DNA of 64,000 nt from an uncultured Sphingobium sp. GTDB taxonomy: Bacteria; Pseudomonadota; Alphaproteobacteria; Sphingomonadales; Sphingomonadaceae. The notes beneath the pieces are model-generated. The model did no database searches and was not told the origin of the DNA. It saw only the letters and a list, made by a program, of their open reading frames with translations. How positions within the stretch are numbered: position 1 is the first letter of the stretch; each line of letters starts with the position of its first letter. Shown here piece after piece: positions 34,675-42,986 of this stretch. The DNA is taken from contig CAMPHJ010000004.1 in the NCBI GenBank assembly GCA_946885845.1, forward strand, positions 78,874 to 142,873. The letters are read 5' to 3'. A program made the position numbers and the translations under genes.

Positions 34675-34756
34675 CAGCTTTATCAAATCGCCAGTGGGAA
34701 GGTCCGATTCTGTCGGCGACCGCCCGATGGGGCAATCGGACGGACTTGGGGGACCA

Positions 34757-35254
34757 GTGGGAACAACAGAAACATTGCCGGGGAACGAACAGGATATCCC
34801 CTTTCGCGAAGTGATCGGTTTCGCGAACGATCATGCGGGCTTTCCCATGCGGCCGCCGGTGCTCGACCTGCTCAGCCGCCATAGCGGACGCATCATCGAT
34901 GTGGGCGCTCGGTCGGAAGAGCCGGTGGATTTCCCCGACGTCACCCGGCAGGCGGTCCAGACCATCCTGGATGGACAGACCGATCGCGTCATCCTGTTGT
35001 GCGGGACCGGCGCGGGCGCATGCATCGCCGCCAACAAGGTGCGGGGCATCCGCGCCGCCGTCGCCCATGACACCTATGTCGCGCGACAGGCGGTTGTGCA
35101 TGACGATGTGAACGTGCTCTGCATCGGCGCATGGATTACCGGACCGCAAATCGCCCTCGACATCATACGGCATTTTCTGGCGGCGCGTTTCAGCGATGAA
35201 GAACATTTCCGCCGCCGCGTCGCCAAACTCGCATTGCTGGAGCAAGGCCAGTGA
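34757..35254 (+). CDS. rpiB: RpiB/LacA-LacB family sugar-phosphate isomerase
   Basis: 165 residues from a GTG at 34757 with GGGGG upstream; an ATG at 34727 without a ribosome site is the alternative. RpiB features are present: FANDHAGFPMRPPV (DHAG), then ILLCGTGAGACIAANKVRGI with the catalytic Cys, and HDDVNVLCIGAWITG. It interconverts ribose-5-phosphate and ribulose-5-phosphate or an allose-type homologue. The stop overlaps the ribokinase start (GTGA). Together with ribokinase this gives a pentose (ribose-like) entry route into the pentose phosphate pathway. Confidence 0.85.
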   Translation: MGTTETLPGNEQDIPFREVIGFANDHAGFPMRPPVLDLLSRHSGRIIDVGARSEEPVDFPDVTRQAVQTILDGQTDRVILLCGTGAGACIAANKVRGIRAAVAHDTYVARQAVVHDDVNVLCIGAWITGPQIALDIIRHFLAARFSDEEHFRRRVAKLALLEQGQ

Positions 35255-36210
35255 CGAATGGGCCAGCGACCGCAGAGGCTGAAGGCAAGGTCATTGTGCT
35301 GGGCAGCATCAATGTCGACCTGCTCGTCAGCGCGCCGCGCCTGCCCCGTGCGGGCGAAACCGTTTCAGGGACCAGCCTGACCCGCCAGCTGGGTGGAAAG
35401 GGCGCGAACCAGGCGGTGGGCGCAGCACGCGCGGGGGCGCAGTGCGCCTTGCTGGCGGCGGTCGGGGCCGACGACGATGGTGCGAACATGGTCGCAATGC
35501 TGGCCAACCAGGGTGTGGACTGCGGTCAGGTGCACGTCACGGCTTCCGCTACGGGGTGCGCCTTGGTCGCGACATCACCCCACGACAATCAGATCATCCA
35601 CATCGCCGGGGCCAACGCCGATCTCAACGAAGCATTTGTGGCGGGGGTGCAAATCGGTCCGGGTGACATCTGCCTTGCCCAGATGGAAACGCCCGTCGCC
35701 GCCACTACCGCATTGTTCCAACGGGCGCGCAAGGCCGGGGCACGCACCATCCTCAACGTCGCCCCCGCGTCGGACGAGGCTCGGCAACTTTTCCCGCTCT
35801 GCGACCTGATCGTGATGAACGAAAGCGAACTGGCGTTGCTCACCGGCGCGGGGGAGCAGGCCGCATCGCACGACGCAACCCTGCTCGACAGCAGGGACCG
35901 CCTTCGTCTGACAGACAGCCAGGCCTTACTGGTCACATTGGGCGCGGACGGACTGGTCATCGCGCAGGCTGGCCGCGTCCAGCGCATTGCCGGACTGCCC
36001 GCGACCGTTGTCGACACCACCGGCGCGGGGGACTGTTTTTGCGGCTACCTCGCCGCTGGGCTTGCTCGTGGGGACGATATCGAAAGCGCCGCGCGGGAAG
36101 CCAATGTGGCGGCATCGATCGCCGTGCAGTCGCTTGGCGCCGCTGCTTCCATCCCCTCCCGCGCCGCCGTCCTGCAAAGCCTGGACGCGACGTTCGCCAC
36201 CATCATCTGA
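35251..36210 (+). CDS. rbsK: Ribokinase (PfkB family)
   Basis: 319 residues, GTG start overlapping the rpiB stop. PfkB signatures: LGSINVDLLV at the N-terminus, GGKGANQAVGAARAGA near residue 48, and DTTGAGDCFCGYLAAGLA carrying the catalytic Asp near residue 260. It phosphorylates ribose or a related free sugar delivered by the GPH symporter. Coupled translation with rpiB makes the pathway assignment firm even if the exact sugar is uncertain. The exported propeller gene follows by 25 nt. Confidence 0.87.
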   Translation: MTNGPATAEAEGKVIVLGSINVDLLVSAPRLPRAGETVSGTSLTRQLGGKGANQAVGAARAGAQCALLAAVGADDDGANMVAMLANQGVDCGQVHVTASATGCALVATSPHDNQIIHIAGANADLNEAFVAGVQIGPGDICLAQMETPVAATTALFQRARKAGARTILNVAPASDEARQLFPLCDLIVMNESELALLTGAGEQAASHDATLLDSRDRLRLTDSQALLVTLGADGLVIAQAGRVQRIAGLPATVVDTTGAGDCFCGYLAAGLARGDDIESAAREANVAASIAVQSLGAAASIPSRAAVLQSLDATFATII

Positions 36211-36235
36211 GAATAATCGAAAAAGGAGCCTGAAA

Positions 36236-37411
36236 GTGATGAACAGACAAACCGGCAGGAAGCGCGGCCCGCGCGCGCGCCTTTTGCACGCCGCAATGCT
36301 GCTCGGCGCGCTGCCCCTGATGGCGGCTCCGGTCATGGCCACCCCCGCTTCGTCCGGCAAAGCCGACCGGATCGATTATCTGACCGCACCCTTCCATCAG
36401 GAACGGATTCTCGACTGGGGCAACCGGCCCAACTGGTCGCCCGACGGTCGCCGCATCGCCTTCACCAAGGACGATCTGGTCGACAGTCCGGCCTATGAAA
36501 TCGATGTGCGAACGAAGAAAGTTCGCTGTCTCACTTGCGCCTTCGGCAAGACCCAGTTCGTGACCCGCATCTTTCATCTGCCCGACAACAGCTATCTGAT
36601 CGAAGCCGCACCGGGCATGGCGGGCGGCAGCGGGGGGGCAAGCGACGCCGGGCGCACCCAGCTATTCTGGATGTCGAAATCGCTCGCTCGCCCTGTCTCG
36701 CTCGACAGCGGCGCAATGGGCGACATCGCCATCGCGCGCGCCGCCAATGCCGACGGATCGGTCGACATCGCCTGGTCGCGACCCACCGCGACGGGGCTGC
36801 AACTCACCATGGCAAAGCTCGTCCACGACGGTCGCACCGCGCGGCTCACCGATCAGCAGTCCCTGTATGACTACCGCCCCGGCCAACCCGGCCCGGCCAG
36901 CTTTCCCGAAGCCTATGACTTCATCGACGATGGCAAGTCAGTGATGTTCTGGACCACCGAATTCGCCACCCTCGACAGTGAAATGTACAAGGTCGATATC
37001 GCGACCAAGGCAGTCAGCAAGGTCTATGCCACGCCATCGCACAACGAAACCCACGTCTTCCCGGACGAACGCTATGGGCTGGAGGAAGCCAACATCCTCT
37101 CCGACCCGGCCGGACCCTATCGCGGCATCAGCGGCCATCCCAAAGCGGGTGTCCAACAATTGCTGCAAATGAAGGGTGAAAGCCGCGCCGCGGAAATCGC
37201 CGCCGCCAATTCAGGCAAGGGCTTCGACATTTTCGTCATCACCATGGACGGCAAGTCTCGCCGCGCGCTGACCCATGTCAGCCCCTCTGGCGCGCAGGCC
37301 CATCAATCGACCGTCGCGCCGGACGGCCGCCGGATCGCCTTCGCCGTCAAGGACCCGGATGGCAAGACGGGCCATCCGGTCGGCCTCTATATCGGCAAGT
37401 TCGGCAAATAA
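36236..37411 (+). CDS. Exported TolB-like beta-propeller, copy 2
   Basis: 391 residues from GTG at 36236 (AGGAG 7 nt upstream); an ATG follows at 36239. Signal peptide with AMLLGALPLMAAPVMA. Propeller repeats: PNWSPDGRRIAFTKDD, FIDDGKSVMFWTTE and VAPDGRRIAFAVKDPDGK, the last two being typical PD40 strands. It is the third gene of rpiB-rbsK-propeller. It is related to 27729-28796 and may be the periplasmic sensor, binding protein or lyase of this half of the island. No catalytic residues can be assigned. Confidence 0.72.
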   Translation: MMNRQTGRKRGPRARLLHAAMLLGALPLMAAPVMATPASSGKADRIDYLTAPFHQERILDWGNRPNWSPDGRRIAFTKDDLVDSPAYEIDVRTKKVRCLTCAFGKTQFVTRIFHLPDNSYLIEAAPGMAGGSGGASDAGRTQLFWMSKSLARPVSLDSGAMGDIAIARAANADGSVDIAWSRPTATGLQLTMAKLVHDGRTARLTDQQSLYDYRPGQPGPASFPEAYDFIDDGKSVMFWTTEFATLDSEMYKVDIATKAVSKVYATPSHNETHVFPDERYGLEEANILSDPAGPYRGISGHPKAGVQQLLQMKGESRAAEIAAANSGKGFDIFVITMDGKSRRALTHVSPSGAQAHQSTVAPDGRRIAFAVKDPDGKTGHPVGLYIGKFGK

Positions 37412-37438
37412 CGATCGCGGCGACCGGGGACAGTCCGC

Positions 37439-38224
37439 TTACAACGAAGCGGGCGCCCCCGGCATGCCCTCATGATAATAGCCCGCCGCCCAGCCGCCAT
37501 CGACCGCCAGTTCGGCTCCGCTGATGTAGGATGCTTCGTCGGAACACAGGAACAGGCTGGCGGCGGCGATCTCTTCGGGCTGACCGATGCGCTGCAACGG
37601 CACGCGGCGATGCCCGTGATTAAGCTCTTCCACCGTGCGGTTCGCTTCCGGGTTGACCATGGGCGTGTAGACGCCGCCCGGATGCACGGAATTGACGCGC
37701 ACGCCCAGCGGCCCAAGTTCCAGCGCCGCCGTCTTCGTCATGCCGCGCACCGCCCATTTGCTGGACGAATAGATGCCCAGCGCGTTCGCACCGCGAAAAC
37801 CGTCGATCGACGCGATGTTGACGATGGACCCGCGCCCTGCCGCACGCATGGCGCCGCCGACATGCTTCATACCCAGGAACGGCCCCTTCACATTGACCGC
37901 ATAGACGCGATCGAATTCGGACACATCCGCCGTCACCAACTCGCCAAAGCTGAGCACCCCGGCATTGTTGACCAGTGCGTCGATCCGACCGTGACGCTGC
38001 AAGAGGTCCGCTGTCAGCGCGGCCCAGCCCGCTTCGTCAGCCACGTCGAGCCGCACGAAGCTCGCGCCGCCGCCCAGCTCTTGCGCCAACGCATTGCCTT
38101 CCGCCTCCAGCATGTCGGCGATCACCACGATCGCGCCTTCCTGCGCGAACAGCCGTGAAGTCGCCGCGCCCATGCCGCGCGCGCCGCCAGTGATCAGCGC
38201 CACTTTTCCCTGCAAACGTCCCAT
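37439..38224 (-). CDS. SDR-family oxidoreductase (3-ketoacyl reductase/20-beta-HSD-like)
   Basis: 261 residues. Starts at ATG 38224 (GGAAGG, 6 nt spacing); an ATG two codons upstream (38230) is possible. Classical motifs are complete: TGGARGMG, VRLDVAD, LVNNAGVLSFG, NIASIDGF and YSSSK, and the C-terminus carries GGVYTPMV and the AVDGGWAAG end. It is convergent with propeller copy 2. It probably oxidises a sugar or polyol of the island substrate, but steroid-type substrates cannot be excluded. Confidence 0.87.
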   Translation of the reverse strand: MGRLQGKVALITGGARGMGAATSRLFAQEGAIVVIADMLEAEGNALAQELGGGASFVRLDVADEAGWAALTADLLQRHGRIDALVNNAGVLSFGELVTADVSEFDRVYAVNVKGPFLGMKHVGGAMRAAGRGSIVNIASIDGFRGANALGIYSSSKWAVRGMTKTAALELGPLGVRVNSVHPGGVYTPMVNPEANRTVEELNHGHRRVPLQRIGQPEEIAAASLFLCSDEASYISGAELAVDGGWAAGYYHEGMPGAPASL

Positions 38225-38230
38225 GTTCAT

Positions 38231-38605
38231 CCTTCCAAAGCGATCCTTGGCAATCCGTCGCGCGGAAATGACCCCGCCTCGCCGCCTTTGCCGTCGATAA
38301 CCGATCAGCAGATGATGGCGCCATCTTCAACCATTTTCATCGTTCGACCGTAGCGATCGACAATAGCGACAGTCATGGCCGCGCAAGACCTCGTCGAACC
38401 TTGGCACCCAACCCAACGACCCGCCCACGATCAGGTCCATTTTGACCCGTGTCAAATCCCCCCGCCATGCACGCTGATCTTCACGAGGTAGGCTCCAATC
38501 GATATTGCGTCCGCCCCTGCTAACTACCCATGGCATCAGTGGCGATCAACGGCGGCACGCAGGACGAATTGTCCCAGCGCCGCCATCGTCAGGGCCGACA
38601 CGCCC
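38231..38605. other. Intergenic with one palindrome
   Basis: About 375 bp upstream of the SDR and downstream of the SGNH gene. A 16-bp palindrome TTTGAC-CCGT-GTCAAA lies at 38441-38456 and may be an operator. No gene was recognised. Confidence 0.4.
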
Positions 38606-39469
38606 CTATCTGGCCTGTCTGGGAGCGAGTTTCCCGGCGAGAGCATCGGCAATCGCGGCATGACCAGCCGCCGTCGGATGCCAGGGCGCGGCCTTTGCGG
38701 GAAAAGCCTGCGCCCAGGGTTCGGTGGAACAGGCGTGGTGCGCGTCGGACAGTTTCCCCGCCGGTAGCAGCATCGCGCCTTCATCCCTTGCGACGCGCGC
38801 GGTCAAGGATGCGAGGCGGCGGAATTTCCCACGCGAAAGGGCGGCCTGATCCGGGTTCAGCGCCACTGCGGGGCAGAGGGCACCGTCGGGAATGATGCGC
38901 AGATAATCGACAAAAACCAATTTGGCGCGCGGCGCGCGCTGTTGAACGTCGCGTGCGATCTGGCGCATGTTGCGTTCCAGCGTCGCCCAATCGGCGTCAG
39001 TGATGGGGAGCGCCGACGGGCAGCGCGCACCCCGACACATCGTCTGGAAAAGATCGCGCACATAGCCCACATCATTGCCGCCGATGGTCACGGTCACCAG
39101 CCGCGTATCGGGCGCGACCGCCGCGATCTGGGCTGGCAGTTCCGACCATGGGCCAAGGATGTTGGCGGTCGTCGCGCCGCCGCAACTGGCGTCCACAAGG
39201 TGCAGACCCAGGCGTTCCGCCAGCAGGCGGGGATAGTTGTTGACGGTCTGGCCGCAACGCTTTGGCGTCCCAGGGACTATCGGCCCGATGCCCACCCCCG
39301 CCGCATAGGAGCTGCCCAATGCGACATAGAGCGACCCCGGCTGAAGCGGCTGCGTGGCATGGGGCGACGTGGTCGCGCACCCGGTCAGCGCCAGGAGAGT
39401 CGCGGCTATCCATCGTCTGATCGCTATGGGCTGGCGCAATATATCCTCCGTCTTGGCGGTCGTTGGCAT
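38606..39469 (-). CDS. SGNH/GDSL-type esterase lipoprotein
   Basis: 287 residues. A lipobox LALTGC ends the signal near residue 30, so it is lipid-anchored, probably in the outer membrane. SGNH blocks: ALGSSYAAG (block I, GSS instead of GDS), GGATTANILG, TIGGNDVG (block III), and WHPTAAGHAAIAD with the catalytic His. Cys-rich loops (MCRGARCPS, ALCPA) suggest disulfides, as in the SEST-like lipases. It hydrolyses esters of unknown kind. AGGAA lies 4 nt before the ATG, and a 32-bp perfect palindrome lies just upstream. Confidence 0.85.
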   Translation of the reverse strand: MPTTAKTEDILRQPIAIRRWIAATLLALTGCATTSPHATQPLQPGSLYVALGSSYAAGVGIGPIVPGTPKRCGQTVNNYPRLLAERLGLHLVDASCGGATTANILGPWSELPAQIAAVAPDTRLVTVTIGGNDVGYVRDLFQTMCRGARCPSALPITDADWATLERNMRQIARDVQQRAPRAKLVFVDYLRIIPDGALCPAVALNPDQAALSRGKFRRLASLTARVARDEGAMLLPAGKLSDAHHACSTEPWAQAFPAKAAPWHPTAAGHAAIADALAGKLAPRQAR

Positions 39470-39478
39470 CGGATTCCT

Positions 39479-39510
39479 GCCGATTATCCGGTGCGCACCG
39501 GATAATCGGC
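39479..39510. promoter_or_regulatory. 32-bp perfect palindrome upstream of SGNH gene
   Basis: Two 16-base arms (GCCGATTATCCGGTGC at 39479-39494 and its exact complement at 39495-39510) with no spacer, 10 bp upstream of the start codon and next to the ribosome site. It could be an operator, a cruciform or a 5' leader hairpin. Confidence 0.6.
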
Positions 39511-39711
39511 GGACGATACGACCTTATGGCGCCACAGCCCTATCATCGTTGATCCCGCTGCGGGAATGGAAAAGTCAGCAGTTCGTTCCAGTTGGCAAAC
39601 AATCTGCCGGAACTGTCTTGAGCCGCGCGCATTGTCGCATTATGTCCCGTGATTGCGGACCGGGCCCCTCTGGCGCGCTGCTCCAACCGGAGCGAGCACG
39701 TGATGTCGGAC

Positions 39712-39732
39712 CGCATCGGATGATCCGATGCG
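39712..39732. other. Hairpin upstream of terC-like gene
   Basis: Perfect 9-base arms CGCATCGGA and TCCGATGCG with loop TGA. No U-tract follows. No yybP-ykoY manganese riboswitch motif was found near it, although TerC genes often carry one. Confidence 0.45.
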
Positions 39733-39804
39733 ACTGACGGGCGGCCCGCCCTTCTCCTCGCACCGAACATCCTGATCGGCATGGCTGTAGAGGAGCGTAT
39801 TTTC

Positions 39805-40788
39805 ATGGAATTTCTGTTCGCCGACTGGCTGGGGACACCCGCCTGGTTCTGGCTGGCTTTCCTGACGATCGTCGTCGCACTGACGGCGTTCGACCTGGGT
39901 TTCCTGCATAAGGAGGACCGGGAGATCGGCATTGCCGAAAGCCTGAAGCTGTCCCTGTTCTATATCGGCGTCGCCATGCTGTTCGGGGCGTGGATATGGT
40001 TCGCACGCGGACCGGAGCCGGGGATGGAATATTTTACCGGCTATTTCATCGAAAAGGCGCTGTCGATCGACAATGTCTTCGTGATCAGCCTGATCTTCAC
40101 CTATTTCGCCATTCCCCCGCGCTATCAGTATCGCGCGCTGTTGTGGGGCATCGTGGGCGTCATCGTGCTGCGCGGCCTGATGATCGGCGGCGGCGCGGTG
40201 CTGCTGCATGAAGCCTATTGGGTGCTGTATCTTTTCGCCATTTTCCTGATCTTCACCGGCGTCAAGATGCTGTTCACGGCCGACAAGCCAATGGACATCG
40301 GCAACAATCCCGTGCTGCGGTTCATTTCGCGGCACATCCGGGTGACGCCCGAACTGCATGGTGAGCATTTCCTGGCGAAGATGCCGCATCCGGTGACGGG
40401 CAAGATGATGACGGCTGCGACCCCGCTATTGCTGGCGCTGATCGTCATCAACTTTGCCGATCTGGTCTTTGCAGTCGACAGCGTGCCCGCGATCTTTGCG
40501 ATCACGACCGATACATTCATCGTCTACACATCAAACATCATGGCGATATTGGGACTGCGCGCGCTGTATTTCGCGTTGGCGGCGATGGTCCATCGCTTCC
40601 ACTACCTGAAATATGCGCTGGCGCTGATCCTGGTATATATCGGCGCAAAGATATTCGTGGCCGATTTCCTGATGGACGGCGGCAAGTTCCCGCCAGTCTG
40701 GAGCCTGGGCGTTACGTTCGCCCTGATCGCAGGCGGGGTCGGATGGTCATTGTGGAAAACCCGTCAGGAGGCGCGCCGCGCCGCCTGA
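39805..40788 (+). CDS. TerC-family integral membrane protein
   Basis: 327 residues with about nine helices. The start at 39805 has GAGGAG 9 nt upstream; an upstream in-frame ATG (39781) adds eight residues. TerC features: acidic residues in membrane segments (LTAFDLGFLHKEDREI), EKALSIDNVFVISLIF, and NFADLVFAVDSVPAIFAI with conserved Asp pairs. The family (TerC/Alx/YkoY) exports or handles manganese or other metals during protein secretion and stress. It is convergent with the MgtC gene 14 nt away. Confidence 0.9.
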   Translation: MEFLFADWLGTPAWFWLAFLTIVVALTAFDLGFLHKEDREIGIAESLKLSLFYIGVAMLFGAWIWFARGPEPGMEYFTGYFIEKALSIDNVFVISLIFTYFAIPPRYQYRALLWGIVGVIVLRGLMIGGGAVLLHEAYWVLYLFAIFLIFTGVKMLFTADKPMDIGNNPVLRFISRHIRVTPELHGEHFLAKMPHPVTGKMMTAATPLLLALIVINFADLVFAVDSVPAIFAITTDTFIVYTSNIMAILGLRALYFALAAMVHRFHYLKYALALILVYIGAKIFVADFLMDGGKFPPVWSLGVTFALIAGGVGWSLWKTRQEARRAA

Positions 40789-40802
40789 GGCCGTCAGCGT
40801 CG

Positions 40803-41489
40803 TCAGATGTCGTGGGGCAGATAGTCGAACCCCACGACATCGGCGTCGTGGATAAGGGCGGAGGTGAAATCGTCCACCACATTGTCATGCGCGCCGTTCA
40901 CGGTGGCGCTGAGTTCTAGATGGTCGTCGCCGAGGCTTTGGCTGATGGAAGAGGAGACAAAGCCGGAGCGGGTCAGATAGGCGCGAAAATCCCGCAGGGA
41001 CGGCGCATGGGGCCGACGATAGCGCACCACGACGCGGGCGAAATGTTTTTGCGGTAAAAGCCGTTCCGACGCAGTGACCGCCGCCAGCACCGCCACCGTC
41101 ACCAGCGTCCCGCCTATGGCCAGGCTGTAAAAGCCGACCCCGAACAAAATGCCAAGCGACGACGTCATCCACAGGGAGGCAGCAGTCGTCAGGCCCCGGA
41201 CATTGAAGCCTTCGCGGAAAATGACGCCGCCGCACAGAAAACCTATGCCGGTCAGGATGCCATGGGCCATGCGGACGGGGTCGATCCTGATCAGGTCGCC
41301 CGGCGTATCGCTGAGCCAGCGTATCTGGTGCACCGCGGCCAGCATCAGCAGGGCGCAGGACAGGCTGACCAATATATGGGTGCGGAAGCCCGCGGGGCTG
41401 GCCCGATATTCCCGTTCCGCGCCAATGACGGCACCCGCCAGAATCGCCCCCAGCACCGGCAGTGCAAGGTCAATGTCCAGCGGGTTCAT
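40803..41489 (-). CDS. MgtC/SapB family membrane protein
   Basis: 228 residues. The N-terminal ~135 residues form the MgtC membrane domain, with AGAVIGAEREYRASPAGFRTH and GFLCGGVIFREG signatures; the remainder is an ACT-like soluble domain (RVVVRYRRPH and following). GGAGG precedes the ATG by 8 nt. MgtC-type proteins affect Mg/phosphate homeostasis and growth under low Mg; the biochemical role is not settled. No riboswitch or PhoP box was seen upstream. Confidence 0.88.
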   Translation of the reverse strand: MNPLDIDLALPVLGAILAGAVIGAEREYRASPAGFRTHILVSLSCALLMLAAVHQIRWLSDTPGDLIRIDPVRMAHGILTGIGFLCGGVIFREGFNVRGLTTAASLWMTSSLGILFGVGFYSLAIGGTLVTVAVLAAVTASERLLPQKHFARVVVRYRRPHAPSLRDFRAYLTRSGFVSSSISQSLGDDHLELSATVNGAHDNVVDDFTSALIHDADVVGFDYLPHDI

Positions 41490-41531
41490 ATTTTACGCCT
41501 CCGTCGGCGAATGCGCCGCTATCGCTCTTTA

Positions 41532-42143
41532 TCAACGATCGGTCTTCGCCTCCAGATCGCGGGCCATTTTCAGATGGCCTTCGACGACGGACGCGATTTC
41601 ACCCGCCGCCGTCTTCAACCCGGCATCGGTGCCACCGGACGCATAGGAGCGCATCAGCGCCAGCGCATCTTCATGCGCGTCGACCTGGCCATCGATATAT
41701 TCTTCGTCAAACTTCGCGCCGGTCAGCGCTTTCAGTTCGGCAAGCTCTTCCTTCTGGTCGGCGGTCAGCGCGGCGTCGAGGGTGATTGCCGGTTTCGCCT
41801 TGCCAGCCGCTGCCTTGACCTTGGCGCTGGAATCGGTGTGAGCCTTGATCATCTGCTGGGCGAACGCCTTCACTTCGGCAGATGCGGCATTGGTCGCGGC
41901 CAGTTTCGCGGCGGCGATTTCGAAAGCATCGCTCTTTGCCGCCTTGTTCACGAATTCCTGCGCGGAAGGGGTGGGCGTGATCGCGGCCAGGGCGTTATCC
42001 GCTGCATTTTCAACCCGGTCCCCCGCCGCCTCTGCCGTGGCGGCGACCGTTCCGGCGGCATTTTCCGCCCGTTGCTCGCTGGCTTCGTTACAGGCAGCCA
42101 ATGTAAGCCCGGTCGCCAGGACCATGAAAGTGATGCGGTTCAT
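41532..42143 (-). CDS. DUF4142 family lipoprotein
   Basis: 203 residues. The signal ends in a lipobox LTLAAC. The mature part is Ala/Glu/Lys-rich and helical, with the DUF4142 pattern: FVNKAAKSDAFEIAAAKLA, VKAFAQQMIKAHTDSSAKV and a C-terminal DAHEDALALMRSYA block. The fold is ferritin-like four-helix; the function is unknown but it is often linked to envelope stress. GGGAG lies 6 nt before the ATG at 42143. It is probably a monocistronic gene, about 70 nt past the tonB-like gene. Confidence 0.85.
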   Translation of the reverse strand: MNRITFMVLATGLTLAACNEASEQRAENAAGTVAATAEAAGDRVENAADNALAAITPTPSAQEFVNKAAKSDAFEIAAAKLAATNAASAEVKAFAQQMIKAHTDSSAKVKAAAGKAKPAITLDAALTADQKEELAELKALTGAKFDEEYIDGQVDAHEDALALMRSYASGGTDAGLKTAAGEIASVVEGHLKMARDLEAKTDR

Positions 42144-42213
42144 ATGAAACTCCCTGTCTGTCAGGCGGCGAAACGCACGATCCACGTCGGCGTTCCGACA
42201 GCTCCGGCATCGG

Positions 42214-42981
42214 TCAGACGGGCAGGATGAATTCGATGGGAGCAATGAATTCGATGCGGTCGCCGGGCAGTTCGGCAGGGACGCGCGGATAAGGCGAAGC
42301 GCGCCACATCATCGCTTCCGCTTCGCCGTCCAGAACGGCATTGCCCGATCCCTTGATCACCGCGCCTTCCAGCAGGACGCCTGCACGGTCGAGCACGAAA
42401 CGGACCTGCACGCGCCCTTCGTCCCGCCGCATCCGGGCGCGGCGGGGGTAAAGTTTATGTGCATAAAGCCATGACCTGATCCGGGCGGCATAGCTGCGGC
42501 TGAGGCCGGGGGGCGCGTCCGCGTCAAGGCCGTCGACCGTGCCGCGTCGCGAAGATGGTGGGGACGGCGATGCCGAAGCCTGTTGCCTGACCGGATTGCT
42601 GGCAGGTGTGGCCGCGCCGTTCGATTGCGCCACCGCCTGGACAGGCAAGGGCAGCGCGATGCGGGACGGCATTGCCACGACCGGCACCGGCAGGATCGCC
42701 ACCGGAGTTTGTGGCGCGGCTTGCGGCAGGGATGCGGGCGGCGTTGCACGGGGTGGCGGATCGACCGGGGCGGGTTCGCTTTGCGCCGCCACGGCCTCAT
42801 CCTGCCCCTGCTCCGTTCCTTTTAGCTGGGCCAGCGACATGACGGTCAGTGCCGGGGCCGACGCCCGGCGGCTGACATGCCCCATCCCCAGGTTCAGCAA
42901 TGCCGCGATCAGCAAGCCGTTGACCAGCAGCGATGCCGCCGCCGGTGCACTGACGCGAAAGGAAGGCGCCGCCCGCATCAT
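42214..42981 (-). CDS. tonB: TonB-family energy transducer
   Basis: 255 residues. One N-terminal membrane helix (LLVNGLLIAALLNLGM), a Pro/Ala-rich periplasmic linker (residues ~65-150), and a C-terminal TonB domain with YPRRARMRRDEGRVQVRF and the late VPAELPGDRIEF. It couples the proton-motive force (via ExbB/ExbD, not in this window) to the receptor upstream. It starts 5 nt after the receptor stop, so it is the dedicated TonB of this operon. Confidence 0.88.
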   Translation of the reverse strand: MMRAAPSFRVSAPAAASLLVNGLLIAALLNLGMGHVSRRASAPALTVMSLAQLKGTEQGQDEAVAAQSEPAPVDPPPRATPPASLPQAAPQTPVAILPVPVVAMPSRIALPLPVQAVAQSNGAATPASNPVRQQASASPSPPSSRRGTVDGLDADAPPGLSRSYAARIRSWLYAHKLYPRRARMRRDEGRVQVRFVLDRAGVLLEGAVIKGSGNAVLDGEAEAMMWRASPYPRVPAELPGDRIEFIAPIEFILPV

Positions 42982-42986
42982 CGCGG

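Noticed and set aside
39470..39804. Possible yybP-ykoY manganese riboswitch ahead of terC
   Set aside because: The conserved motif of that class could not be found; only a simple hairpin is present.
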